A stretch of 64,000 nt of DNA from Ctenosaura bakeri (taxonomy: Eukaryota; Chordata; Lepidosauria; Squamata; Iguanidae): the NCBI GenBank assembly GCA_948474755.1, contig CAOLHI010001815.1, positions 265,065 through 329,064 on the forward strand, given 5' to 3'. Below are positions 23,835 through 41,500 of this stretch, piece by piece. How positions within the stretch are numbered: position 1 is the stretch's first letter; the number at the start of each line of letters is the position of its first letter. Under the pieces are notes generated by a model. That model made no database searches. It saw nothing but the letters and a program-made list of their open reading frames with translations, and had not been told where the DNA came from. The translations under genes were made by a program, and so were the position numbers.

Positions 23835-24249
23835 TGCATTCTAAATAGGGCAACAAGGATGATACTCTTATGTAGAATGTATGGAGAACAAAACATGAGG
23901 AGAGGGTGGAGAAGCTGCGCATGTTCACTTTGGTGAAGAGAAATGACATCAACACACTCTTTAAATACCTCAAGGGCTGCCACAGTGGAGGTGCAGCCTT
24001 GTTCTCTGTTGCTTCAGAGGGTAGAGCTAGGTCTAATGGCTTTGAGTTACAGGAGGGTGTATGTTGAGTCTGGCAATGGAGCCAGCTGTCGCCTAGAGAG
24101 GTGATGGGGTCTCCTTCTGTGGATATCTTTCAAAAAGAGGCTGGACAGCTACCTGCTGGAGATGCTTTAGTTGGAGATCCTGCACTGAACAGTGGGGGAG
24201 TGTTGGATCTGACAGCCCATAGGGCCCCTTCCAGCTCTATGATTCTATG
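23835..24249 (+). mobile_element. CR1/L2-like LINE 3' end
   Basis: Runs from AAATAGGGCAACAAGGATGA (ORF2 C-terminal RATRMI-like) through ACCTCAAGGGCTGCCACAGT and AGGCTGGACAGCTACCTGCT to the terminal CAGCTCTATGATTCTATGA. 5' truncated, as usual for this clade. Confidence 0.85.
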
Positions 24250-24590
24250 AGTGTACGATCTGCATGACATCTACTTCTATAGAGGAAATTCACAGCCCCT
24301 ATGTAAACACTCAGGAAATGTCAACAAAATATTGCTTTGTTTGTTTTTAAAATCACTGTTAATAGAGTTAGGCCATTTTGGTTCAGATGTGTCTACTGAA
24401 ATCTGTAAGTACTTAACAAATGTAAAAGAATAAGTATTTCTTCTTGTTGTTTTTGCTTGTTTGCTGAGTCTGTTTTTTTTAATAACAATAAAAAAACCCT
24501 ATCAGACATGATGATGGCCACTTTAGGCCAGGTGATGGCACAATAGTAGGGGGTTACTAAAATATTTTGTAATGATATCAGTGACAGTGA

Positions 24591-24826
24591 GAGCCAGTGT
24601 GGCTTAGTGGTTTGACTATTGTGGACTAGGATTCTGGGAGATCAGGGTTCACACCCTGCTCAGCCATGGAAACCCATTGGGTGGCCTTGGGTAAACCACA
24701 CTCTCTCAGCCTCAGAGGAAGGCAAAGGCAAATCCCCTCTGAACAAATCTTGCCCAGAAAACCTTGTAATAGTTTTGTCTTAGGGTCATCATAAGTCAGA
24801 AACTAGTTGGAGGCATACAACAACAT
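24591..24826 (+). mobile_element. Full-length Sauria SINE
   Basis: tRNA-like head GAGCCAGTGTGGCTTAGTGG with box B region CAGGGTTCACACCCTGC. Body CCTCAGAGGAAGGCAAAGGC, then TAGGGTCATCATAAGTCAGA and a CAACAACATC tail. The best preserved copy in the window. Confidence 0.9.
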
Positions 24827-25079
24827 CAGTGGTAGTAGCAAAATTGATATATAACTAAATACAGCCACTTTAAAAAATCCTCTACACTATAGCCACATTT
24901 GTACTAGGAAGTAATAATAAGAATGTGTAGGAGAGCAAGAAAATGTCATGAAGAACAGTGGCTAAAGTACCCGTATTACACCAGCAAGTCATCTTTCACA
25001 TTCCATTCTTTTAGTTGCCACATACAGCACTCTTATACAACAGTAGCATTTTTACTTTTAGCCACATCAAGATCAGGAT

Positions 25080-25290
25080 TTTCACTCTATATTAAGAAGA
25101 ACCTCTTGACAGTAAGAGCTGTCCAGCGATAGAACAGCCACCTTTGAAGGGGAAGAATTTTTGTTGTTGGAAATGTCTAAACTGAGGTGGGATGCACACA
25201 GGTTGGAGATACTTTAGCTGTGCACTTCCTGCACTAATAGAGAGTTGACTAGATGACACTGGGATAGATTCCAACTGTATAATTCTGTGA
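25080..25290 (+). mobile_element. CR1/L2-like LINE 3' tail
   Basis: AAGAAGAACCTCTTGACAGT is followed by AGAGCTGTCCAGCGATAGAA, GGTTGGAGATACTTTAGCTG and CCAACTGTATAATTCTGTGA, the diverged 3' end of the same clade. Confidence 0.7.
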
Positions 25291-25635
25291 CCTGCTGGTA
25301 GCCATGCAATTTACTTTGCATCCTCCTAGCTTCCTATGTGGTAAGCAAGGACAGTATCAAGACTTTTTTTACAGCCGCAACAGAAAGCTCGAGGTACTCT
25401 AAGACTGTAGATTAAATTGTAACTGAAGCAGGTAGAGGGTGAAAAGTGAAACAGAACCTATGAAGAAGGAGGATTTCCTAAGTCAAATGTCAGTCCAAGA
25501 AATAATCAATATGGGCAGAAAAGACCACCCTAGCCATACTGTAAATGTTAATGGAGTATAAAGGCTTTAGAGATCAACTGCCAACACGCATAATGCAGCC
25601 CCAATCTTGCTGACGACTTCTGGCTTGCAACTTAC

Positions 25636-25743
25636 CCCTTTGCAAATGGACACAGCTTCTTTGGACATTGCTTTGGGGTAAGAAACATTATGCTCCATTA
25701 TTGACTGAAAGAGTTCATCTTCATCCTCACCATCAAATGGAGG
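25636..25743 (-). CDS. PRKCA: PRKCA exon 15: kinase C-lobe
   Basis: 108 nt, 36 codons, human residues 536-571: [20 protein letters not shown] then [16 protein letters not shown]. This is the loop and helix G segment typical of AGC kinases ([14 protein letters not shown]). Phase 0 at both ends; acceptor ACAG before 25743 and donor GTAAGT at 25635. SL to AM at 560-561 differs from remembered human alpha. The PPFDGE start agrees with alpha; beta has APFEGE. Confidence 0.98.
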
Positions 25744-27899
25744 CTGTTGGCAGAAAACAAAAGCTTAGTATTTAATAGGAAGTTCAAAATTACATGTTGA
25801 TCTAGAATAATTTATTCAAAAGCAGACTAATCAAGAAAAACAGCTTACTTTTCATTTGCTCAAGGCTAGGTGTATAGCAAGGTTGGAGGAACACTTCCAC
25901 AACATTTTGGGCAAACAGAAGTAAAATCTGGGCACTTTTAGATTTTGGGTTCTTTGGGTTTTGTTTTTACAGCTTAGTGGTGCCCCCCAACAGTACAGAA
26001 GAGACAGACTAGGCCCCTCAAGTCTAATTTTATATGGAAAAAAAGGGGGGGATTTTCTTCAAAAAATTAAATTGGTCACTTCACCCTCTATGCCTACACT
26101 AAAAAAGTAAAAATCCAAGTTCAGGAGCCCAAGGGCTCTACAGGATGCCCACCTCGTGCAAGAGCTGCCTGAGGCCCAGAGACTGCATGACTTGCCCCTG
26201 ATCTTCAGTTGTATCAGACAGTTCCTCCTCCTACTTCACATTCCTATTATGCTAGTAGGCTCTTCAGGCACTGTAGAAACCTTAAGTCTATAGTGAACCC
26301 AAGCAAAAAGGGCATATGCTTAGGAGCAGATGTATAAAGTACAGGCACAAAAGCAGAAGTGGGCAATCAAACACTGTAAAATGCTGGTAGTTTACTGTAT
26401 ATAGGTCTTGTATTTGCTCTTATGCAGAGATGAAATGCATTCTAACTGCACCAGAGATGAAAAGAAGCAGGCTGTAGAAGCCTAAGAGTCCTGTTTGAAC
26501 AACACAGCCCAACTTCTCTGACTCTCCCTCCCCATCTTTATTCCCTGCAATCTCCTGCCACACACATACAGCCTGTATATGCACAGGATGGGCTCAGCTG
26601 TGCCTGAACGAGGGTTCATGCTGAGAATAAGGGCCTTTATGTAAGGGCCTTCTTGGTCACCTCTCCTAGGCTTTCTGCCAAGGGAAGCCTGTCTAGAGTC
26701 ATCTCTGATTACCTTCCCTCTGGAAACAAAGACATTTTTACTTTGACTGGGCTTTGGGTACATAGGCTAGCTTGTTATGACAATTATAAATATCAGTATG
26801 CAATTGGTTTCATTGATAGTTTTTATTGAACTTGTTGACACGTTTTACTTGCCTTGTTCTAATGTTTTGCATGTTTAAACTTTTATTTCATTGCTGTTAA
26901 CTGCTTTGAGCAGTACTTGATGGAAAAGCAGCATGCAAGCTTGACATACAAATAAAACAATCTTTCTGGCAAATGCACGAACAGTTCATTCCAAAACAGA
27001 AGACAATGCTCTTAATATGGGCATTAGTGTAACCACTGGTAGAATTTTGCCTGCAATGTATACTAAGCCAAGAAAAATGACAGTAAGATAATATACAAAA
27101 TGAAAGGAGGACAGTGGATCCAACTCTATGTCACAGAGATTTACATGTGACTTCCTGCTCCACAAGGGACCATTTCTGGCATCCATGTTGTAAGTTGACT
27201 TTCCATGATGCCAGGGTAAATGTTTTAAAGAGATCTACATGTCATTTTGAAAGAAGAATTTCTGGCCTCTATTAAACAAGCTGGGTTATTGATAGCAATG
27301 TTTGTGACATTTTCATTTTAATTCCATGCTGAATTACACAGGGGAGGGCAACATAAAATTTTCAGTATAAAATCAACCACTTTTGTTCTGGTAATCTCTT
27401 GAGTATTAGAAAAGATGTGGGAGTGTAGAAAACAGCTTCTGCTTTGTAGAGTCTTGTCCCTCTGACCCTATCTGGTGGAGAAGCTGTGCCTCTTTAAGAC
27501 TGCTTTTAAACAGGGAGAATTCTACAGACAATATTAACTTCTCACGAGGTTACTTCCAGGCATAAACAGAATTACATTATATTGATATCTTGCCTTCAGC
27601 AGAATTCTGCCACTCAGTGTTTGCATTGCTCATTGCTTAAATAAACAGGATTAGCATGCATGCACACAGGAACAGGTTGGTGATTAAGGCTAATGAGCTA
27701 GTAACCATGCATGCAACACATATCATATAATTTTAAAACTTAGCTTTCAGAGGCTAATCTACCCATCCAGCTGATCAGTCTACTGTCAATCTTTCCTTCC
27801 AATTTGGCATCTTTCATATTTATCATTTATGTTAATTAAACCAACCAACATTAATTAATCCAATTAAACCGTTGGATGCAACGGCACAGCCATCCTTAC
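25744..27899 (-). other. PRKCA: PRKCA intron 14 (2156 nt)
   Basis: Mostly unclassified sequence. A LINE-like 3' tail may lie at about 26770-26960 (GCTTTGAGCAGTACTTGATG then ACATACAAATAAAACAATC). No coding signal. Confidence 0.75.
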
Positions 27900-27980
27900 C
27901 TGACCAGCTAGCATCTCATATAACAATACGCCATAGGCCCACCAGTCCACTGACCTTCCATATGGCTGATAGGCAATAAT
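27900..27980 (-). CDS. PRKCA: PRKCA exon 14: helix F region
   Basis: 81 nt, 27 codons, human residues 509-535: [20 protein letters not shown] then [20 protein letters not shown] is helix F, whose Asp anchors the catalytic and regulatory spines. Phase 0 at both ends; acceptor ACAG before 27980 and donor GTAAGG at 27899. The only change from remembered human is K517R. The motif DWWAYG (alpha) rather than DWWAFG (beta) supports the paralogue call. Confidence 0.98.
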
Positions 27981-30719
<2,739 letters not shown>

Positions 30720-31095
30720 TTACAAAATATTTATTTTAAAACTAAAATTAGGGCAGATGCTTAAAAGAAATAAGCAAAACAAATAAATATTTGGAAGCAG
30801 CATTTAATTTTGGACCATAATCTGGAGGCTGTATTTGAGAGTGCAAGTATAAACAGACCACCACAGAAGTACAATTGATTCTAAAGGCCTAGAAGGCATT
30901 TACAGATGTGGCCTTAATTTAACATGCTGTTTTCACGCTGCTTCTGATTTTTTATTTCACCTCTTATATATTAGCATTTAAAATGTGTAAATCTTTCAGT
31001 CATATTGCTACAAACTCCAATAATGTGGTGCAGTACGTAGCTGCATGACAGATATCTTTTGTACAGTTTTTTCTTTAAATCCATGAATAACAATT

Positions 31096-31302
31096 CAGCC
31101 CTCCCTCCACATTTACAGGTTTGACCTTTGTGAATTTGGTTATTCACAAAGTGCACATGTGCCTCCCCTGATTTTCCTCCTCCTCTTCTCTTGCCTTTTG
31201 CCTGGGCACACCTGTCCCAGGCACACCCAGGAGGCAAAGTGAGTGAGGGGGGACCTGATTTGCAGCACCCCCAAACCCTCACAAAAGTGGAGGGCCGCTG
31301 TA
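31096..31302. mobile_element. Pogo-like nonautonomous transposon
   Basis: The left end CAGCCCTCCCTCCACATTTA is inverted in the right end AAAAGTGGAGGGCCGCTGTA. It is closest to the 28065 copy, with GTGAATTTGGTTATTCACAA as an internal palindrome. Confidence 0.65.
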
Positions 31303-31684
31303 TATCTCATTTTTCCATGCTTCCCATAAAATAATGTAGTCTCCATTTGAATTATTCAACTATCCAATTATCTCTACTCTAGAACAACAGGGAAAATAAA
31401 TAAAAAACCTAAAATATTCTAACTTGGCTCATAAGTTAAATCGATCTGATACCCCACCTTCACCCGTGGTAAAGATGGTGGGAACAAAGAATATTTTAGT
31501 AGCAGTACACAGGAGATACAAATTCCTGCCCCTGGGGATTGGTGTCTTTCCTTCAAATAGGTATCCACTATTGGGTGAAGGCTCATCATCAGCTTTTATT
31601 TATCAACTCCATCAATGTACAGGGCACTTTACAAGTAAAGGAAGAACAAAAAACAACCATCTCTGCCAAAGACATAACAAGAAA

Positions 31685-31703
31685 CACACACACACACACA
31701 CAC
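31685..31703. repeat. CA microsatellite
   Basis: About ten CA units in PRKCA intron 12. Confidence 0.95.
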
Positions 31704-31940
31704 GAGGAGTAATGCAAATATGGAATTGTACAGGACAATTGTGAAAGAAATTATCCAGATAGAATACAAAAAAAAAAAAAAGAATATAAGATAAAACAAA
31801 TTGACATATTACTAAAAGAAGAAAGGAAGGAGGAGGAAAAAAAGAAAAAGAAGTATGGCAACACCTTTAAGATCATTATTTTTGCACAAGCTTTCACTTC
31901 TTCAGATGCAGTACCAAGTAGACATATTACATTATTATTT

Positions 31941-32052
31941 GTGTTGTGTACCTTCAAGTTGTTTCTGGCCACCTAAAAGCAGAGTGTGGAATTGAACCCT
32001 GGTCTGCAAGGTGAAATCCCAATGCTCAAACCACTACACCATGCTGGCTCTC
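31941..32052 (-). mobile_element. Sauria SINE fragment
   Basis: Joins the reversed tail GTGTTGTGTACCTTCAAGTT to the reversed head CTCAAACCACTACACCATGC with the body deleted. Confidence 0.7.
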
Positions 32053-32480
32053 ATAATATTATTACCTTATTATATATTGTTTACTTATATAGTGCCATCA
32101 GTATACATGGCACTTTACATTTGGCCTGTTTTCTACCTTTTTAAAAAAATACAGTCTCCTTGCTTTGTATTAGTATTTTTGTCTTGAGTACTTTATATGG
32201 TTCTGACTTTAGTATATTTTTAATATAATGTTATAAGCTGCTTTGAACAGTCCTGTGCTGGAGAATAGAAAGGTGACATAAAAGTTAACTGCGGCTAAAC
32301 CCACCCAGTAAATCCATTTTGGTGGCCAATAAGGAACCCCTGCATGCTCTCCTGGCCCTTTCAAGAGCCCAGAGGCTGATTTCTCTCTCCCTATACCAGG
32401 CCTTCCTCCCTATGTGCCTCTTTTTCCCTGCAGTGCCAATTTTTTAACTGCACATCAAAAGGTGTTACTGTAATACTCAC

Positions 32481-32543
32481 CGATACACAATTCCTTTTTT
32501 ATGCAGAAAGAAAAGCCCCACTGAGATCTCTGCTGCATAGAAC
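32481..32543 (-). CDS. PRKCA: PRKCA exon 12: helix E before the catalytic loop
   Basis: 63 nt, the smallest exon in the window. It supplies the third base of V441, codons 442-461, and CG of R462. It reads FYAAEISVGLFFLHKKGIVY plus the split Arg. This is helix E leading into the catalytic loop YRDLKLDN, whose Asp is in exon 13. Acceptor CAG is before 32543 and donor GTGAG starts at 32480. Conservative changes against remembered human are I449V, R457K and I460V. Confidence 0.98.
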
Positions 32544-36893
<4,350 letters not shown>

Positions 36894-37031
36894 CTTCCCA
36901 AAACTTCCCTTTCCAAGCACCATAAGAAAGTTGAAATCCTCAAGTTTAACCCGATCAAGGTTATTGGATGGTAAACTCCGGTCTTCAACTGGAGTGATGA
37001 CTTTGTTTGCGGAAGGTCCAAGTTTGGCTTT
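36894..37031 (-). CDS. PRKCA: PRKCA exon 9: V3 hinge and glycine-rich loop
   Basis: 138 nt, 46 codons, human residues 307-352. It begins [18 protein letters not shown], continues [18 protein letters not shown] and ends [10 protein letters not shown]. The kinase domain starts at DFNFL, and the nucleotide-binding P-loop motif GKGSFGKV is completed by the Val codon of the next exon. Phase 0 at both ends; acceptor TTTAG before 37031, donor GTAGG at 36893. The hinge is the most diverged part of the protein here: A313S, G314A, S319T, S321V, K325S, Q326L and T337E against remembered human. The P-loop itself is unchanged, so ATP binding should be intact. Confidence 0.97.
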
Positions 37032-38059
37032 CTAAATTAAACAGACAAAAATATTAATGTAAAATCTGTAGCTTTTTTCAGAGCTGACAAGACATTGAAA
37101 CAAGGCACTGTCTGATTTGCATATGACTGATTTGAAAGTTTGTGCTCACAGAAAGGAGTGCATTAAAAATATCACACAGGCACAAATTCAAAAGACCCAT
37201 TCGAGCAATAATATCCACAGTGTTATAAGTGATATGAAGGGGCAAATCTGCATAAAGAGATAACAGCAGTATCTCTTATGTAGTTAACAAAATAAAACAA
37301 AAGCAAGAACAGATGAAATCATTACATTACTTTCACATCCAATTCCCATCCAAATTAATCAATTTGTGTTTTTTTTCCACAAATATGAAGAGTGTTCTTT
37401 TTTAAAAAGAAACATGCTTTTTTGTTAAGATGACACAGAAAATATTTGCAAATGTTCTAACTGTAATTCACTCTTCATAGCAATCTTCTGACAACCTATG
37501 ACATGCTTTATGGAAAGAAAACCCTCTCTCCAGACTAAACAGAGCACATACTACATCAGCCAACATCACTACAGCCACACCCAGCCATCAACATCAAATT
37601 TGATTTTCAATCAAATGTTGACCTTGGTGGAATAAAAAAAATATGGTTGCAATCAAAGCATTTTTCTTAGGCGTTTTATGCTTTGGAGAAACATCCTTTA
37701 GCATATGCAAACTTTTAGCAACAATGAACAATTGTTCCATATGAATTGCTTTTCAAACCACAGAATGTTAATATATGTAGAATTATAAGACTCACCTCAA
37801 AGAAAATGTCTGCCTTAAACATTATTATCTTGTTTCTATCAAATTTGACCTCAAGCATCAGTTATCAGCAGGTATTAAAATAAAAGGGTTTATCGGTGAC
37901 AACACTTTCGTATTTCTTAGGCTCCTTTAAAATTAATTTCAGGTATAAGAATGCCATTTTTCATTTTAGTTTTTCATTAGTGTGACTAGAAGAGAATGCA
38001 GTCTCTTTTGCTGGACAATTAACACGATTCTAAAGGACTAGGGGTATTTATTTGTAAAT

Positions 38060-38203
38060 GTACCTTCAAATCACCTATTGATTGATACTCAGAGGTGGTT
38101 TGCCATTGCCTTCCTCTGAAATATAGCCTATAGCACCTGGAATTCATTGGTGGCCTCCCATCCAAGTACTAACTAAGCCCGACTCTTCTGAAATCAGAGG
38201 GAA
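38060..38203 (-). mobile_element. 5S-Sauria SINE fragment
   Basis: On the minus strand TTAGTACTTGGATGGGAGGC leads into AATTCCAGGTGCTATAGGCT and GAGGAAGGCAATGGCAAACC, then a short decayed tail. Confidence 0.8.
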
Positions 38204-38300
38204 TTTGTTGCCTAAGATGGACCTATGTGTGAAACACATAGCAAAGAAATCTCCATGCTGCTCATGGGTTTTCAGTTAACATCAAATAACTGCTATATAG

Positions 38301-38509
38301 CAGGCTCTCAGTATCCACTGGGGTTTGGTTCCAGGACCTCCTGTAGATACCAAAATGGATGCTCCAGTTCCATTATATACAATGGTGTAGTAAAATGGCA
38401 TCCCTTATATAAAATGGTGAACAGCTCAAAAGGTTTGCTTTTTTAATATCTCAAGCTGTGGTTGGTTGAATCCGTGGATGCAGAATCTGTGGAAAAAGAG
38501 TGCTGACTA
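38301..38509. mobile_element. Pogo/Tigger-like nonautonomous transposon
   Basis: CAGGCTCTCAGTATCCACTG is followed by GGTTTGGTTCCAGGACCTCC and GTTGAATCCGTGGATGCAGA, with the end GAGTGCTGAC flanked by TA. Inverted orientation relative to 12911. Confidence 0.7.
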
Positions 38510-41500
38510 TTAGATAATGTCAATGCAGAAATTTCATGCCTGCCTCTAAAAGTGGCTCTTTCTAAAAAGATACACAAGATGCATGTGTTCACCATAGCAT
38601 CTCAGCAAGAACTTAGTCACATTGCTAGGCACTAGCAGCACCTATTGGCTGAACACAGCATATCCTTTTTGAACAGCAGATCTGATTTCATCTATATCAG
38701 AAAGTAATCTGGTAAGAGGAAAAACACACAAATGAAATTCAGGTGCTTTTTCACAGAATGGAAAGCTATCGGAATGACAGAAGGTACATTCTAAGAATTC
38801 ACTTTTTAAAAAAATCTTTTTTCTTCTGAGACATGTCAGTGTTCTATGCCAACTGTGAATCAAGATATATCTTTTGAATGGGGGCTAAAACATGAGGGAG
38901 ATAAACAAATAGTAACCATATAGCATACAGGGTAGTCCCCATATTCATATCAACAGAGATGCTGCTAATTCCAGAAAATTAGACACATACTAAAAGTAGG
39001 ATAACTGCATTAGAGATTAGTCTATATTCCCAAAATTTCATAATTACAATTTATAATTACAACTGTTCACCTAAAATGTTAATTCTCTTTTCATAATTTA
39101 TTCTGACAAAATGAGTTTTTAAAAGCTAGTCTGAGAGTAAGATTGATGAGAGCACAAAAATAATGGATATAATCCTGATCCATTAAAGTTTCTGTCACAC
39201 AGTCTAGTGAGAATTTGTCACACAGTTCAATACAGAGAACCTGTAATATGCACTGGAAAAAGAAAGACAACAGAAATCCAATGTTTGGGATCTATTAACA
39301 AGTTAACAGTAATAACAGATAACTGGTCTCTACCAGATAGAGGTTGAGTACAATCAAGACCATAGACAGTCTGGGACCTGTGAAACGCTGTAACAGTTAA
39401 TAAGGTGGAAATAGGAAAATAAGGAATATGGATTATTGGAAAATATCAAATTGGAAATAAAACATCTTTTTAAATAGTATGGCAGCCAGGTCTAGCAATT
39501 TACTGGGAAATGATGCTGTAGGGATTTAAGGAATACCCTCTTCCCCAGAAGCCTTTTTTTGATTTAGATAACAATTGATGATTGACATATCAGAATTTAA
39601 AACCATTCCCAATTCATACTTTGAAGCATGGGCCAAATGAATACCAACTGAGGGTTGCTCTGCCTCCTGTATGCAAGACCATCTGAGTAGCCCAGGGCTC
39701 CTCCAACACTCCTTTCAAATGGGAACAGAAGCTACTATTTTACCATGCCCCATCTTGAAAGGGATCCTACAGCTATGCCACACAAAAACTCAAAATTAAC
39801 TGGCATACATTAGTTGGCATCCTCTGACATATCTGTACCCTGGGCTCCAATTGCAATTTCAAGCTATTGTAAGATGCCCAGGGCCCACTGATGGTGAACT
39901 CCATTCCAATTCCTACTTATACCTCCCTAAGAGACTTACAAAAGAATTAGGGATGTTTTAATTTCCATCTTAGGGGTTGCTGATCACCATTCTTGCTTCT
40001 TGCCTGAGGCACACACAAGCAACCTTGTGGTATAGTGGAATAAATATCATGTAAAGGGGGAACAGACTCAAAAATATCATGACCTATTAAATTATTAGCA
40101 CATTCAAGCCAAGCTGCAGAACAAGAAATATCACTCAATGACTAAAATACAGTTATGCATTCTTACTGTTGGGATATAAAATACTCTAATTAGTATGCTC
40201 TAGCATATACCATATACCCTTCCAGTCTTGAAAGATAATTTATACTTTTAATTAGATTACTGTTTAGAATAGAAATCTAATTTCTGTTAACAATTTTAAA
40301 TTACATCCATAAAGCACCATGTAATTCTTCAGTAATTACATTAGGCTTATTTGTGGTGTTTCTTTTTCTGATGCTAGTTTCAAATACACTCATATCAGAC
40401 AATGCTGTAATGAGCATAAATAATCTACTCATTATTCTGCATTCTAAAGGCATTTAATGTTCTGAATCTTTAATATATAGGTCCTTTCAACTCTAGTAAT
40501 TAACAAAAAGAAGACTTGCTGTTAAGTTCAGAAACACTCTCCTCATAATGTTCTGAGGTTTTCAGTTACACTTACACTTACTGAATACACTGCACAGTGA
40601 ACAAAATGATTCATAATATTCTGTAATCCCATGAAATTTTGCTGCTAGACATGGTCTAGCATTTGGTGCCCATCTTACAAAAAAAGGTGTGTATTACCCA
40701 AGGAAAGCCAGATAATTTAGGAATCAGAGGCAGAAAATCCCACAATTGCTTCTCTTCTTTCACAGCAGCAAAAAATGCAACAATAAATTGAGTATTTGCT
40801 TTCTTTTCAGAATGTTGAAGCCAAATATCCAAGGTGATAGCCCCACTTTCTCTAATGGCAGTGCTGCTCCTCTGCTGCATAAAACTGCCATGTACATTAT
40901 GACAGACCCAAAGTATAAGATGAATCTTATAGTCCCATCCTATAAATTGCTCCTAGTAAGAGGGAAGAATGAAGTAACATTTATTAAGTTGGGCCAGAAT
41001 CCTGTTGCTGCACCATACTTGTGTACCAGCCAGTTAAGGTAGTAATTTCACCTTCTAGCCAACTCAGACAAGAAAGAAGCAGTGCCAACCATGAGAGGAG
41101 GTGGCTGCATGCTCCAAGTAGGCTTTTGACAAATCTCTGGCTTTTTTGTGGAGAGGTGTTTCTGAGAACTAAGGGCACTCTGGGAGGACTCACTTAGACA
41201 ATCACCGTTCCCATGACAAAGGCAGTTTCCAAGCTACGCCTCCCATCACTTTTTTTTTTTTTAGCTCAAAGCACCCAGGAATGCAGGAATTTCGAAATAG
41301 GACCCTCAGAGCCAATAGCTGCCCCCTTCTATGGTCATCACTTTGATCATTACATTGCTTTTTCTCTCTGCTGCTGCGCATAGTTTTTCTTATATTGCCA
41401 CTATTGCCAATGCTGTCTTGAACCCTATGAGTTCTTAGTTCTTGTAACTTTCATGTTAGGATTAAAACAATAAAGTTGGGATTTAACGACCACCAGGTGG

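Larger units (their letters stand above)
21385..25635 (-). other. PRKCA: PRKCA intron 15 (4251 nt)
   Basis: Contains a Tc1-like MITE (22193-22413), a hAT MITE (22639-22990), an interspersed repeat (23570-23765), a CR1 tail (23835-24249), a full Sauria SINE (24591-24826) and a second LINE tail (25080-25290). Between these I see no coding exon. Confidence 0.85.

Noticed and set aside
24591..24660. tRNA gene
   Set aside because: Box A and box B-like motifs are present but there is no cloverleaf-length tRNA; it is the head of a Sauria SINE.
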